From NCBI RefSeq assembly GCF_037963835.1, contig NZ_CP150145.1, positions 5,394,001 through 5,458,000 on the forward strand: DNA of 64,000 bases, given 5' to 3'. Source of the stretch: Paenibacillus sp. FSL H8-0332 (GTDB lineage Bacteria; Bacillota; Bacilli; Paenibacillales; Paenibacillaceae). Positions 43,541-52,113 of this stretch are shown piece after piece (within the stretch, counting starts at the first letter, position 1; each line of letters begins with the position of its first letter). The notes beneath the pieces were generated by a model. That model had not been told where the DNA came from. It did no database searches and worked only from the letters and a program-made list of their open reading frames with translations. Made by a program: the position numbers and the translations under genes.

Positions 43541-44542
43541 ATGTTTCAAGGCAAAAAGAGCACCGCCGTCTGGATCGGCCTCTGGCTGTACATAGTCCTC
43601 ACCTTATTTTTCTTGTTTGTCGGCTTCAACCGTTCATCGGCTCTGCCGGAGACGGGCCCCCGGTATCGCCTGGCCTTTGACGGAATTCCGTTGCAGTTTC
43701 CGGGCGACGGTTATTCGAATATTTGGGTCTTTAACCTAGGCAACTATCTGGCCTTCGTACCGTTCGGCCTCGTAATCCCGCTGCTGGTCCGCTGCCGCTT
43801 CCTGCCGTTCCTCTTAGTCTTCTTAGCAGCCATTACCGGGGTAGAGCTGATTCAGATGGTAACCCATTTGGGTGCGTTCGATATCAACGATATCGTCATT
43901 AATACGCTCGGTGCGGCTGTCGGCTACGGCGCCCAGCGGCTGATCCGCCGCGACCGGACAACGCCAAGAGGGCTACTCAAGCTCCTGTCGTCAGGCGCTA
44001 TCTTGACGTTAATCGTCTACTCCGCCGTGAGCGGTATCAATTATTATCTGGATCATGGCCGCGGGGAGATCCGAGCGCTGGACCAGCTCCCTATTGAGCA
44101 GGGTGAAATACGGTGGGAAGAAACGCTCAGCAGCTTCACTGTAGCGCAGGAGCAGATTGAACCGGCGCTCAATCTCTATAGCCCTGATCATCCGGGACTC
44201 CACGAGTTCTCCCTGCGCCTGGATGGACAGTATAAGGAGTTAGCCGGGAATTTTGGCGTCCCTAACGATGCTATACCTGCTAAGGGCAGCGGCACCAGCA
44301 GCCTCATGATCAGCGCCGACGGAGAAGAGCTTTACTCCCTGGATGTGAATATCGCACCGGGCGAGAATCAGCCCCTGTCTTTTCAGGTGCCGCTTGAAGG
44401 CAAGCAAGAGCTGACCCTTACAGTCAAAACCGATGCTGCCGACCCGCGAACCCATGCGGTATTGTGGGACCTTACGCTCGTAGAGGCCAATGCCGGACAA
44501 AAGCTGGCAGCGCAGCTTCACCGGCTGCTGGGCGGGGAATAA
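43541..44542 (+). CDS. VanZ-like membrane protein with a C-terminal NPCBM-like domain
   Basis: A 333-residue protein. The first ~165 residues are a VanZ-like domain with four to five membrane helices (NLGNYLAFVPFGLVIPLL, ELIQMVTHLGAFDINDIVINTLGA spread over 24 residues). A fifth helix (SSGAILTLIVYSAVSGINYYL) leads to a ~130-residue extracellular beta domain. Its segments SLMISADGEELYSLDV and LTLTVKTDAADPRTHAVLWD resemble the NPCBM carbohydrate-binding fold. VanZ confers low-level teicoplanin resistance in enterococci; the function here is unknown. AGAGG precedes the ATG. Confidence 0.82.
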   Translation: MFQGKKSTAVWIGLWLYIVLTLFFLFVGFNRSSALPETGPRYRLAFDGIPLQFPGDGYSNIWVFNLGNYLAFVPFGLVIPLLVRCRFLPFLLVFLAAITGVELIQMVTHLGAFDINDIVINTLGAAVGYGAQRLIRRDRTTPRGLLKLLSSGAILTLIVYSAVSGINYYLDHGRGEIRALDQLPIEQGEIRWEETLSSFTVAQEQIEPALNLYSPDHPGLHEFSLRLDGQYKELAGNFGVPNDAIPAKGSGTSSLMISADGEELYSLDVNIAPGENQPLSFQVPLEGKQELTLTVKTDAADPRTHAVLWDLTLVEANAGQKLAAQLHRLLGGE

Positions 44543-44650
44543 AATAAATAGGCCCGCTAGCCGAATTGTTCCTGCAGATAGTTATCGGGTATACAAAGGG
44601 TTCCAAGCCGTGGATGGCCCGAGGGGGTCTTTTTCGCCTTGGGTATGGGA

Positions 44651-45139
44651 TTATTTAAGAGCTTCGCTAAACGCACTTTCGATTTGTTCGGCATCCTTGG
44701 AGACCGTAAACAAAATATATCGGCCCTTGACCTTTAATACATGCTTTTCGACGAGGTAAAATTGCTCGGGACGGTAGTCTTTCAGCTTGACCTCTTGAGC
44801 CCCGATTCTTTTCATGATTTTTTCCTTAACGCTTTCCGCTTGATGCTCTTGTTTCACTTGGATCACAGCCAGTTCCTCCGCTTCCACGTTCGATTCTGCC
44901 GTATACAGCACAAAATCCTGAACCTCATCTGCATCGAGATGGTATAGCTTCTTAAGCCTGTTCATATCCCCTTTTTCCATATTTTCCATAGAAGCCGCTT
45001 GCTTGATGTGCTCCTCAATGGTATGGACGGGAACGTCTTTGGCGCCTTCCTTCTTACTGGAGCATCCGATCAGAATGCCACATAAGATCATGACGGCAGA
45101 CAGGACAACCAGGTACTTCATTTTCAGTCCAGCAAGCAT
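44651..45139 (-). CDS. DUF4358-type lipoprotein
   Basis: A 162-residue predicted lipoprotein with lipobox LIGC near residue 26 and a mature domain of the DUF4358 type (LVEKHVLKVKGRYILFTVSKD at the C-terminal end). The function is unestablished, but such proteins recur next to MBOAT/DHHW acylation genes. AGGAGG precedes the ATG, 22 bp after the DHHW gene. It is the last gene of the four-gene acylation operon. Confidence 0.78.
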   Translation of the reverse strand: MLAGLKMKYLVVLSAVMILCGILIGCSSKKEGAKDVPVHTIEEHIKQAASMENMEKGDMNRLKKLYHLDADEVQDFVLYTAESNVEAEELAVIQVKQEHQAESVKEKIMKRIGAQEVKLKDYRPEQFYLVEKHVLKVKGRYILFTVSKDAEQIESAFSEALK

Positions 45140-45161
45140 CGTTACTGACCTCCTATTTGCA

Positions 45162-46310
45162 TTATTCTACAGAATCCGCTATTGATTTAATGGATGGATC
45201 TTCAAAAAATGTAATGATATTATACAAAATCAACATGTCGCGGATTTGCCGGTCTTCCGTAAGTTTCAGTACATCCCCCTCATAATATCTGAGATCTATC
45301 ACATCAATTTCGCTAAAATGCGTGGTTAAAAAAGGGATCAGGCTGTTTGCATACGAATCCTTAACAATAAGCAGCCTTCTTCCATCTGGATTGCCGGTTG
45401 TTATGCGGATCAAGCCATGATTCCCATTAAAAAATACAGTGTATTTATCCTTCTTGGTGAGATTTTCCATCACGTACATCGAATCCGCACTTTGCTGTTC
45501 GTCGACATAATCCACGGAAATGTTCCCCGGTGTTTTTGGATCATATAGCTCAATGGAATCCGGCTGTAAGTGCCTAAACCCGCTTTTCGAATACAAAGAT
45601 CCATAGAACTGACTGGTGACTTGATGAATGTTGAAATCGGCTTCGTGCTTGGGTGTAAAACCCATTGGCGCGCCCAGCTCCCGGTAGGCAAGGAAAGCGC
45701 CTTTGGTCGTCCAGTGATGGTCTGTTTTGTAATAGATCGGCTGCTCTTTGTTCGCCTCCAGCGCGGGGGAAACATCGATCCATTGAATGTCCCCGAGATC
45801 AGAAGCCTTTATCTTGTCCCAATAGACCCTCTCACCACCACCGGAAGCATAGGGCGGCAATTTATCCTCAAGCACGGCAGCGGCTGTCGGCACGAGCATC
45901 ATATGTTTGCGTAGACCAGGCGTAGCCTGATCAAATGCTTGAACGGCTTTCATCTTGTCTTCCAAATCTCCTTTTTCGGGAGGAGAAAATTTTTGAATCA
46001 GGTACCCGTCCTTGCCGATGTATACCCCGTTGCTCTCTTTTTTCCCCAATCTCTGGTCCGCATCGGATTTTAGTCCAATCCAAAAGTCCCTCTCCATAAA
46101 CTGATCCGCTATATACGCTTCAAATTCTAAAGCAAACTTGCCTGATCCTAAGGTTTGAAGCGAGAATGCCGGGAGCTGCTGCAGCATCCGGTTCTCTGAT
46201 TCGGACAATACTTTACCCGGGGTCAGAGAGTTGATAACCAATACCGCTCCGGTAAACATCAGCAGTAGAATGGCAAGTGCGCGATAATAGACCTGATCGT
46301 ACTTCTTCAA
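45162..46310 (-). CDS. DHHW-family (AlgJ/AlgX-like) O-acyltransferase partner
   Basis: A 382-residue protein anchored by one N-terminal helix with an extracellular SGNH-like domain. The signature YYKTDHHWTTKGA (D-H-H-W) is near residue 195 and the likely nucleophile Ser is in IVKDSYANSLIP near 325. In alginate and Bacillus wall-polymer systems this class receives acyl groups from the MBOAT protein and transfers them to the polysaccharide. It starts at TTG 46310 with AGAGGTG upstream, 15 bp after the MBOAT gene. Confidence 0.87.
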   Translation of the reverse strand: MKKYDQVYYRALAILLLMFTGAVLVINSLTPGKVLSESENRMLQQLPAFSLQTLGSGKFALEFEAYIADQFMERDFWIGLKSDADQRLGKKESNGVYIGKDGYLIQKFSPPEKGDLEDKMKAVQAFDQATPGLRKHMMLVPTAAAVLEDKLPPYASGGGERVYWDKIKASDLGDIQWIDVSPALEANKEQPIYYKTDHHWTTKGAFLAYRELGAPMGFTPKHEADFNIHQVTSQFYGSLYSKSGFRHLQPDSIELYDPKTPGNISVDYVDEQQSADSMYVMENLTKKDKYTVFFNGNHGLIRITTGNPDGRRLLIVKDSYANSLIPFLTTHFSEIDVIDLRYYEGDVLKLTEDRQIRDMLILYNIITFFEDPSIKSIADSVE

Positions 46311-46325
46311 ATAAAATCACCTCTA

Positions 46326-47732
46326 TTAAAAACGAAAGTATAAGAATGGATTGTACGTTGCATTGACCAGATATGCTGTTGATGCCACTATGAAGAGGAC
46401 GTAGACGGCGAAAGCGGCAAGCGTGCCGGATCGGGCAAACCTGGTTCTGATATGGGTCAGTGCTGTACGGGGATACGGCGTGGCACAAACCACCAAGAGC
46501 AGCAGCAGCAGGGCGTTCGTCGACAGATCATAGAGCGACCGGTTGTCCACGAACCCATGTGCTCCAGTGCCAAACATCGTTCCGATAAATGTCATGGCTG
46601 CAGGCAAATGTTCAAATTCGAAAAATACCCAGCCGATGATCACGATCATCAGGGTGTAGACATGGCTTACAAAGGCTGGAAAGCGCTGAAGCTGTTTCAA
46701 GAGAAACCACTTTTCGATGGTGACAAAAAGACCGAAATATAAGCCCCAAATGATAAAATTCCAGCTCGCTCCATGCCATAATCCGGTTATAAACCATACA
46801 ACCGCCAAGTTTCTCAGCTGCTTCAGCATCCCCACCCGGTTCCCGCCGAGCGGGATGTAGATATACTCACGGAACCAGGCACCGAGCGAAATATGCCATC
46901 TCCGCCAAAATTCCGTGACGCTTCTGGAAATATAAGGATAGTCAAAGTTCTTCATAAATTCGAACCCGAACATTCTGCCCAGACCACGTGCCATATCCGA
47001 ATACCCGCTAAAATCGAAATAGATTTGAAACGTGAAGGCGATTATGCCGAGCCATGCAGAAAGTACCGATAGTTCTCCCGCAGGCACCCCTTTGACACTT
47101 GTCCACAGCAAACCGATATTGTTGGCAAGCAATACTTTTTTCGCAAGTCCTCTGATAAACAGTTCCGCCCCTTCGCCAAAACGGTCCAACGTTACTTTAC
47201 GGTGAACAAGCTGCCCCGCAATATCTTCGTATTTCACGATCGGTCCCGCTACAAGCTGCGGGAACATCGTCACGTAGGTGCCGAAGGAGATCAGGTTCTT
47301 CTGAACACTCACTTTCCCCCGATAAACGTCGTTAACGTAAGACATCGTCTGGAACGTGTAGAAGGATATTCCCACCGGAAGCGGAAGATCTGCTGCCTGC
47401 AAGTGCAGGTTGAACAACGAATGGATAGTGTCGCAGACGAAACCCGCGTATTTAAAGAAGCCAAGAATCCCCAGGCTCCCAATCATGGACAGGATCAATA
47501 CTCCCTGTGCAATCACCTTACGATGCCTGTAATTATCGATCAGGATCCCGTTCACATAGTCGAATACCGTCGAGAAGATCATGAGGACAATGTAGACGGG
47601 CTCGCCCCATGCATAGAAGATCAGGCTTGCGGCGAGCAGAATAGCATTTCTAATCCTCATGGGCGAGATATAGTAGATCAGCAGGGTGACCGGCAGAAAG
47701 AGGAATAAAAATATAAGGCTGCTAAAGACCAA
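46326..47732 (-). CDS. MBOAT O-acyltransferase (AlgI/DltB/PatA type)
   Basis: A 468-residue polytopic membrane protein. Motifs: FPQLVAGPIVKYEDI, the RGLGRMFGF helix region, EFWRRWHISLGAWFREYIYIPLGG spread over about 24 residues, and the active-site His in ITGLWHGASWNFIIWG near residue 310. It would carry acyl groups across the membrane for the DHHW and SGNH partners. The start is TTG 47732 with GGGAGGTG upstream. In B. anthracis the PatA/PatB pair of this class acetylates the secondary wall polymer used by SLH proteins. Confidence 0.92.
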   Translation of the reverse strand: MVFSSLIFLFLFLPVTLLIYYISPMRIRNAILLAASLIFYAWGEPVYIVLMIFSTVFDYVNGILIDNYRHRKVIAQGVLILSMIGSLGILGFFKYAGFVCDTIHSLFNLHLQAADLPLPVGISFYTFQTMSYVNDVYRGKVSVQKNLISFGTYVTMFPQLVAGPIVKYEDIAGQLVHRKVTLDRFGEGAELFIRGLAKKVLLANNIGLLWTSVKGVPAGELSVLSAWLGIIAFTFQIYFDFSGYSDMARGLGRMFGFEFMKNFDYPYISRSVTEFWRRWHISLGAWFREYIYIPLGGNRVGMLKQLRNLAVVWFITGLWHGASWNFIIWGLYFGLFVTIEKWFLLKQLQRFPAFVSHVYTLMIVIIGWVFFEFEHLPAAMTFIGTMFGTGAHGFVDNRSLYDLSTNALLLLLLVVCATPYPRTALTHIRTRFARSGTLAAFAVYVLFIVASTAYLVNATYNPFLYFRF

Positions 47733-47767
47733 TCCCCGTCACCTCCCGATCTTCACCTGGCCGCATG

Positions 47768-48454
47768 TTATTTCACCCGGTCTTTCAGCAACTCGAGCAT
47801 ACGTGTGTAAAATTCTGGTTTAAAATGAATGCCGTCCGAACTATACAAATGGGGGCTATCCGCAAATATGGAGGATAAATCGGCAAATCCGACCTGCTTC
47901 TTGTCCGCCAGCTCTTTTAATCCTTGGTTGTAATCGTTGATATTTTTGTAGCGTGGTTCCACTTGTTCAGCTTCCGGCGTAACCGGAGTAACCGGTAAAA
48001 CCGTTACGGATGCCTTCGGAAGCTTCTCCTTGATGCTGTCGATCAATTGGGCGTAGAAATCCAGTGAATACTGCTTGGGGTTATCGGTAATTTGCGGCGG
48101 CAATAGAATATCGTCGGAGCCCAGCATGATCAATACATGCTGCGGATTCCGCTCTGCCAGCTTATCGACATCTCCACTCATCAGAGATAGCTCGGTAGTC
48201 TTTCCGGCACCTGCCACTACATTGAACTCGTCCAAAATATCATGGTAAGATAGTGCCTCTGTAATCGAATCTCCCAGAAATACGCTGTTCTTAAATATCG
48301 TTTTATAGGAAGTTTGGTTTGACTTCTCTAAGGGAGCTGCTTCATTAGCTTGTGGCTGAGACGTCGCGTTTTGCGGATGTTGCCCATTCCCGCATGCTGC
48401 CAAGGTGAGTGTGGTGCTGCCTATAACTAGCGTTGATATGATTTTTTTAAACAT
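47768..48454 (-). CDS. SGNH/GDSL-like lipoprotein
   Basis: A 228-residue lipoprotein with lipobox LAAC near residue 20. Block I is VFLGDSITEALS (nucleophile Ser) and block V is SSDGIHFKPEFY (Asp-x-x-His). Block III reads IMLGSDDILL, where the usual GxND Asn is replaced by Asp. It is probably a surface esterase or acyltransferase acting with the MBOAT and DHHW proteins. ATG 48454 has GAGAGG 9 nt upstream; the ATG two codons earlier is too close. First gene of the operon. Confidence 0.87.
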   Translation of the reverse strand: MFKKIISTLVIGSTTLTLAACGNGQHPQNATSQPQANEAAPLEKSNQTSYKTIFKNSVFLGDSITEALSYHDILDEFNVVAGAGKTTELSLMSGDVDKLAERNPQHVLIMLGSDDILLPPQITDNPKQYSLDFYAQLIDSIKEKLPKASVTVLPVTPVTPEAEQVEPRYKNINDYNQGLKELADKKQVGFADLSSIFADSPHLYSSDGIHFKPEFYTRMLELLKDRVK

Positions 48455-48505
48455 GAACATCGTCCTCTCTTCATCTAAAATTAAGTAAAGAATAACAGGG
48501 AGAGA

Positions 48506-48522
48506 TGCAGAACAAGTGCAGA
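48506..48522. promoter_or_regulatory. TGCAGA-N5-TGCAGA pair before the acylation operon
   Basis: TGCAGAACAAGTGCAGA: two TGCAGA hexamers 11 nt apart, 52-68 bp upstream of the SGNH lipoprotein start. The same pattern, with the same spacing and orientation relative to the gene, lies upstream of the response regulator at 51184-51200. OmpR-type regulators commonly bind direct repeats at about one helical turn. Confidence 0.5.
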
Positions 48523-48548
48523 GGAAATCAACGTCATATCAAAAAATG

Positions 48549-48584
48549 ACAAAAGAAAAAGCGCAGAACCAAGGTCTGCACTTT
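48549..48584 (-). terminator. terminator of the two-component operon
   Basis: Minus-strand GTGCAGA/TCTGCGC hairpin followed by TTTTTCTTTT, 12 bp past the kinase stop. It separates the kinase from the acylation operon. Confidence 0.7.
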
Positions 48585-48595
48585 CTTCCGTATTC

Positions 48596-50413
48596 CTACG
48601 CTTTTTTATTCAATTGAAAATAAAACATCACTCCATCGGAGGTATTGTTAACGCCGTAAGCCGCGCCGTGCATCTCCAAAATTTTTTGGGAGATGGCAAG
48701 ACCCAGCCCCGTCCCGCCGGTCGACCGGTGGCGGGAGGTTTCCCCGCGGTAGAAACGGTCCCATATTTTCCCGAGCTGCTCGTCCGGGATATGGGCACCT
48801 TTATTTTCGATACAAATTTGAACGGTGTCCCTCTCTTCCGAGGTGGTTACGAGTATAGATTCATGCTCCGGCGTATACGAAATCGCGTTGGTAAGGAAAT
48901 TGACGATGACCTGCTCTATACGACGCTCGTTCCCCTCGACTAGGGCAGGTATAAGCGAAGTGCTGAGAAGCAGCCGCTTGGCTTCAAAGTCCGGCGTTAA
49001 TTTAGTGCATACCCGCTCGATAAGCGTATCAATATAGAATGAACCGACGTCCATTTTATACGTACCGGATTCATATTTTGCCAATTCCAGCATATCCCCG
49101 ATCAGCACATTCATCCGGCTGACTTCGTCTTCCATCGCCGCAAAATAATGATCCCGCTTATGGCTTGCCACCCCGTCCTTCAAAATGGCAAGGCAGCTCT
49201 GAATGACGCTTAACGGAGTCTTCAGCTCATGGGATACGCCGGATATAAATTCTTTTCGCGTATGCTCCAGCTGCTTTTCCTTCTCGATATCCTGCTCAAG
49301 CTGGAGAATATGGGAGTGCAGGCGCTCGGAGAGCTCGTTGATATTGCCCGACAAGTCTCCGATTTCATCCTTCGTTGTGATGGGGATTTTCTCCGAGAAA
49401 TCGAGGTTTGCCATTTGCCGGGTGGTACGGTTGATACGCAGCAACGGCCGGGCGATCTGACGGGAGTAGTAAAACGATGCTAGTAGCGCGAGCAGCAAGG
49501 TCGCAATAATGATATACACGTAGTAATCTTTTATGATTCCTACGGCTTCATTAACAGGCTGCAGCGACGTCATCGCGAACAGGTATGTGGGATTTCCGTC
49601 GCGATCTTGGGTCCGGTCCACGAAAATTTTGTAGCTCACGTGATTTTCTTCAACATCTACGATCTGTTGTGCGTTCGTGACATCCTTAAAGTCGCCGTAC
49701 AATAGATCCGCCTGGAAAGCTTTGATACGGTCCAGAAACAAGTGATTGGTGTACCGCGAGACTCCCGCCCCTTCCGGTACCCGAACTTTCGTAATGGTTC
49801 CTTTGACCAGAAAGGAGGAATATTGCTCACGATATTGGACCGCGCTCAATCGGCCTAGTACCTCGTACTCCTTGCTCACCATCTGATGATTCTCCAGCCG
49901 GCTCTCATCTCTCAGATTGGAACTGTTCCTTCCCATCCGCTGGATCACTGGCTGGTTGTTCATGATCAAGCCTTCCATGGCGATCATCCCCCCTTCTTCA
50001 ATCCAGGGAGTGAGGAACGTTTGACTACTGCTGAAGTCCTCTATGTTGATGAAACTGTATAGAGGTACGGTTATCGTTGTGTCAGAAAGCGCCGGTTCTT
50101 CCGAAGGCTCCAGCTTAATTTCCATGAAGAAATCGCCGGCATACTTTATATTTCCGCGGATGTCCAGAGCCGCGATCCAGGTGTTATGCTTTTGAAAAAA
50201 GTCTTGCTCCAGCTTGGCCATCTCCTGCGTGCCCGAGGCCTGATTCAGATAGTCTTGTTCATAAGCCTGAAGCGCCGCGTTAACGTTCTCCACTTTTTGA
50301 TGAACATAAAACTGTTTGAAAAATACGGTTTGCAAGGTGAAAATAACGGCGATCAGGAACAGGCACAACCCCGCTGTCAACAGGAACAGCTTCAGAACAA
50401 TCCCCTTTTTCAT
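48596..50413 (-). CDS. sensor histidine kinase with a large extracellular domain
   Basis: A 605-residue kinase. It has a first membrane helix (LFLLTAGLCLFLIAVIFTL), an extracellular sensor of ~270 residues, a second helix (YVYIIIATLLLALLASFYYS), HAMP, and a phosphoacceptor helix with GVSHELKTPLSVI (His near residue 395). The ATPase lobe has NFLTNAISYTP (N-box) and GTGLGLAIS. The ATG overlaps the response regulator stop by 4 bp. Being encoded next to the acylation operon, it probably senses wall stress or a cell-surface signal. Confidence 0.93.
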   Translation of the reverse strand: MKKGIVLKLFLLTAGLCLFLIAVIFTLQTVFFKQFYVHQKVENVNAALQAYEQDYLNQASGTQEMAKLEQDFFQKHNTWIAALDIRGNIKYAGDFFMEIKLEPSEEPALSDTTITVPLYSFINIEDFSSSQTFLTPWIEEGGMIAMEGLIMNNQPVIQRMGRNSSNLRDESRLENHQMVSKEYEVLGRLSAVQYREQYSSFLVKGTITKVRVPEGAGVSRYTNHLFLDRIKAFQADLLYGDFKDVTNAQQIVDVEENHVSYKIFVDRTQDRDGNPTYLFAMTSLQPVNEAVGIIKDYYVYIIIATLLLALLASFYYSRQIARPLLRINRTTRQMANLDFSEKIPITTKDEIGDLSGNINELSERLHSHILQLEQDIEKEKQLEHTRKEFISGVSHELKTPLSVIQSCLAILKDGVASHKRDHYFAAMEDEVSRMNVLIGDMLELAKYESGTYKMDVGSFYIDTLIERVCTKLTPDFEAKRLLLSTSLIPALVEGNERRIEQVIVNFLTNAISYTPEHESILVTTSEERDTVQICIENKGAHIPDEQLGKIWDRFYRGETSRHRSTGGTGLGLAISQKILEMHGAAYGVNNTSDGVMFYFQLNKKA

Positions 50414-51087
50414 AGCTCGTCCTCGAATTTATAGCCTGAACGCACAACCGTAACAATCTGTTTGGCATGTCTCCCCAGCTTGGAACGCAAATTGCGGATA
50501 TGGCTGTTGACCGTACGATCATCGCCCGCGAAATCATATCCCCAAATTTTCGTAATCAGTTGCTCCCTGCTGATGATGATCCCTTTGTTTTTCAACAGAT
50601 AGGCCAATATTTCGAATTCCGTATGCGTTAGACCGGAGCTTGTACCGTCAATCGAAACGGTTCGGGATGGAAAATGGATCGAAATACCTCCGCTGGACAA
50701 GGTGTCGCTCTCATGCTCGCGGGTATGCCTGCTCCCCAGCAGCCGCTTTGCCCGTGCCAACAGGATTGAAGGGCTATAAGGCTTGGTTACGTAGTCGTCA
50801 GCGCCAAGCTCGAACCCAAGCAACGTATCGTCCTCATCAGAACGGGCCGTCAATAGGATGATCGGCACATTCGACGTCTTGCGGATGCGCCTGCACACGG
50901 ACCATCCATCCAGTTCAGGCAACATGATGTCCAGTAAAATCAAGTCCACCTCATGTTCTTGAAATAACGAGACCGCTTGTTTCCCATCGACGGCCTCAAT
51001 CACACGATAACCCTCTTCAAGCAGATAATCTTTCATGATTTCGCGTAAAATATTTTCATCTTCTACAATCAATATCGTTTTTGACAT
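50410..51087 (-). CDS. OmpR-family response regulator
   Basis: A 225-residue regulator. The receiver has VEDEN, phosphoryl-acceptor Asp53 in LLDIMLPELDG and K in KPYSPS. The winged-helix domain carries LTHTEFEILAYLLKNKGIII and the end motif VVRSGYKFEDEL. First gene of a regulator-kinase operon. Upstream lie repeated TGCAGA hexamers that may be its own binding sites, and the same arrangement precedes the acylation operon. Confidence 0.93.
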   Translation of the reverse strand: MSKTILIVEDENILREIMKDYLLEEGYRVIEAVDGKQAVSLFQEHEVDLILLDIMLPELDGWSVCRRIRKTSNVPIILLTARSDEDDTLLGFELGADDYVTKPYSPSILLARAKRLLGSRHTREHESDTLSSGGISIHFPSRTVSIDGTSSGLTHTEFEILAYLLKNKGIIISREQLITKIWGYDFAGDDRTVNSHIRNLRSKLGRHAKQIVTVVRSGYKFEDEL

Positions 51088-51443
51088 ATGATAACCTCAC
51101 CCTTTTTTGTAGAACCAGGAACGCACAGCTCATAGAATTGCCAAGGTACACCGTTAAGTTTACCCTATGCAGATAAAGATCATATGCAGATGAACTGCAG
51201 ATCGAGTGAATAACCTGACTACATAATACTTAGGTAGACTATATAATAATTCAGCCCTGCCAACTAGGATAGTTAGCGTGTAGGGTTGTCTGAGATCCAG
51301 AACAGCATCATTGTCTATATCTACAGGAAGCTAAGAGAAATGAGTTGAAACCTTACAGGGATTGGGTTTATCTCATTTTAGATCGAGTTACAGCTAAAAG
51401 GGAAAACATACATCTACAAAACATTTTACGGTAACAAAACACA
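51088..51443. other. gene-free region upstream of the response regulator
   Basis: No gene. It holds three TGCAGA hexamers (51168, 51185 and 51196, each plus 5) and a minus-strand promoter candidate, TTAACG-N17-TATGAG, about 50 bp before the regulator start. A plus-strand TATAAT near 51242 has no gene downstream. Confidence 0.4.
51184..51200. promoter_or_regulatory. TGCAGA-N5-TGCAGA pair before the response regulator
   Basis: TGCAGATGAACTGCAGA about 97-113 bp upstream of the regulator start, with a third TGCAGA 17 nt further from the gene. It matches the pair at 48506-48522 in hexamer, spacing and orientation. Likely an autoregulatory site. Confidence 0.5.
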
Positions 51444-51487
51444 GCAAAAGAGCCGTCCGGGATTACTCCTGTGGCGGCTCTTTTTCA
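51443..51487. terminator. hairpin terminator at the XRE gene end
   Basis: AAAGAGCCG/CGGCTCTTT with a long loop. It overlaps the 3' end of the XRE-like gene, with T residues on both strands. Confidence 0.6.
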
Positions 51488-51687
51488 TAAATCAGTATTC
51501 CCTCTATCCCGCATTCAAAATAATCACAGAGTTTGGCCAGTAAATCGCTTGGATAGTGCCTCAGCTCATCATTGGACATTTTTCGGATTGTTTCAAATCG
51601 ATTAAGCGTGTTGATTTCCAAAAAAAAGGGACAAAAAAGGCCGCCATTTCGGGTAATGGTAAGTACGACCAAACCAAACCGAATCAC
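51463..51687 (-). pseudogene. XRE-type regulator, probably degraded at the N terminus
   Basis: A 74-residue frame. The C-terminal two thirds (LNRFETIRKMSNDEL, then PSDLLAKLCDYFECG) match the second half of small Cro/C1-type DNA-binding proteins of ~70 residues. The first ~22 residues (MIRFGLVVLTITRNGG) do not form the expected first helices and run through homopolymer T tracts, where a frameshift is plausible. No RBS is clear. It is probably a decayed gene, but a divergent intact protein is possible. Confidence 0.45.
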
Positions 51688-51742
51688 CCTCTGGGTGAAG
51701 GTTGCTGGTGCCTTCTCTCACCGGTCGCTTGTGAGGAGCAGT

Positions 51743-51947
51743 ATTGTTGCACTTTTTGAAGGATTCCTCTAAAAATGTTACGGACTACGCTATATTGTTG
51801 TATTATTTGCACAAATTTCAGTGTTTAGAGCAAGTTAGTGCTGGATTTGTTGCATTTCGTGCAGAATTTCAGCATAGACCGCTTCTACGGGGCAGTATTG
51901 TTGCAATTCTTGCAGGATTTCTCTACAATGTTACAGGCTGCGGAGCC
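51743..51947. repeat. 51-bp imperfect tandem repeat, four units
   Basis: Units begin at 51743, 51794, 51845 and 51897, each opening with ATTGTTGCA (or close) and TTTGCAGGATTTC about 12 nt later. The first and last units are the most alike, sharing GCAGTATTGTTGCA, AGGATT, CTCTA and TGTTAC and a common GCTT-GG-GCAG flank. There is no RBS or sensible protein. It occupies most of the gap between the XRE gene and cymR. Confidence 0.7.
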
Positions 51948-52061
51948 TGAGGTCCATCCCTCTTCGCAGCAGCACCGATTGTATTCGGTTTTCATATACA
52001 TTCCATCTGCTCCTCAACCTTATCCACAACAAAAGAAAATCATAATTTCCTCGAAAACAAT

Positions 52062-52100
52062 AAAAAACAAGTCTCTCTAAATTTCTAGAGCAGACTTGTC
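52062..52100 (-). terminator. cymR terminator
   Basis: Minus-strand ACAAGTCT/AGACTTGT with inner TCTA/TAGA pairing, followed by TTTTTTATTG. Confidence 0.8.
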
Positions 52101-52113
52101 AAAACTACATCAA

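Noticed and set aside
48549..48584. Additional TGCAGA operator in the kinase terminator
   Set aside because: The GCAGA/TCTGC bases form the terminator stem itself, and the paired direct-repeat arrangement is missing.
51743..51947. CRISPR array
   Set aside because: The repeats are imperfect, contiguous 51-bp units with no unique spacers of constant length, and no cas genes are present.
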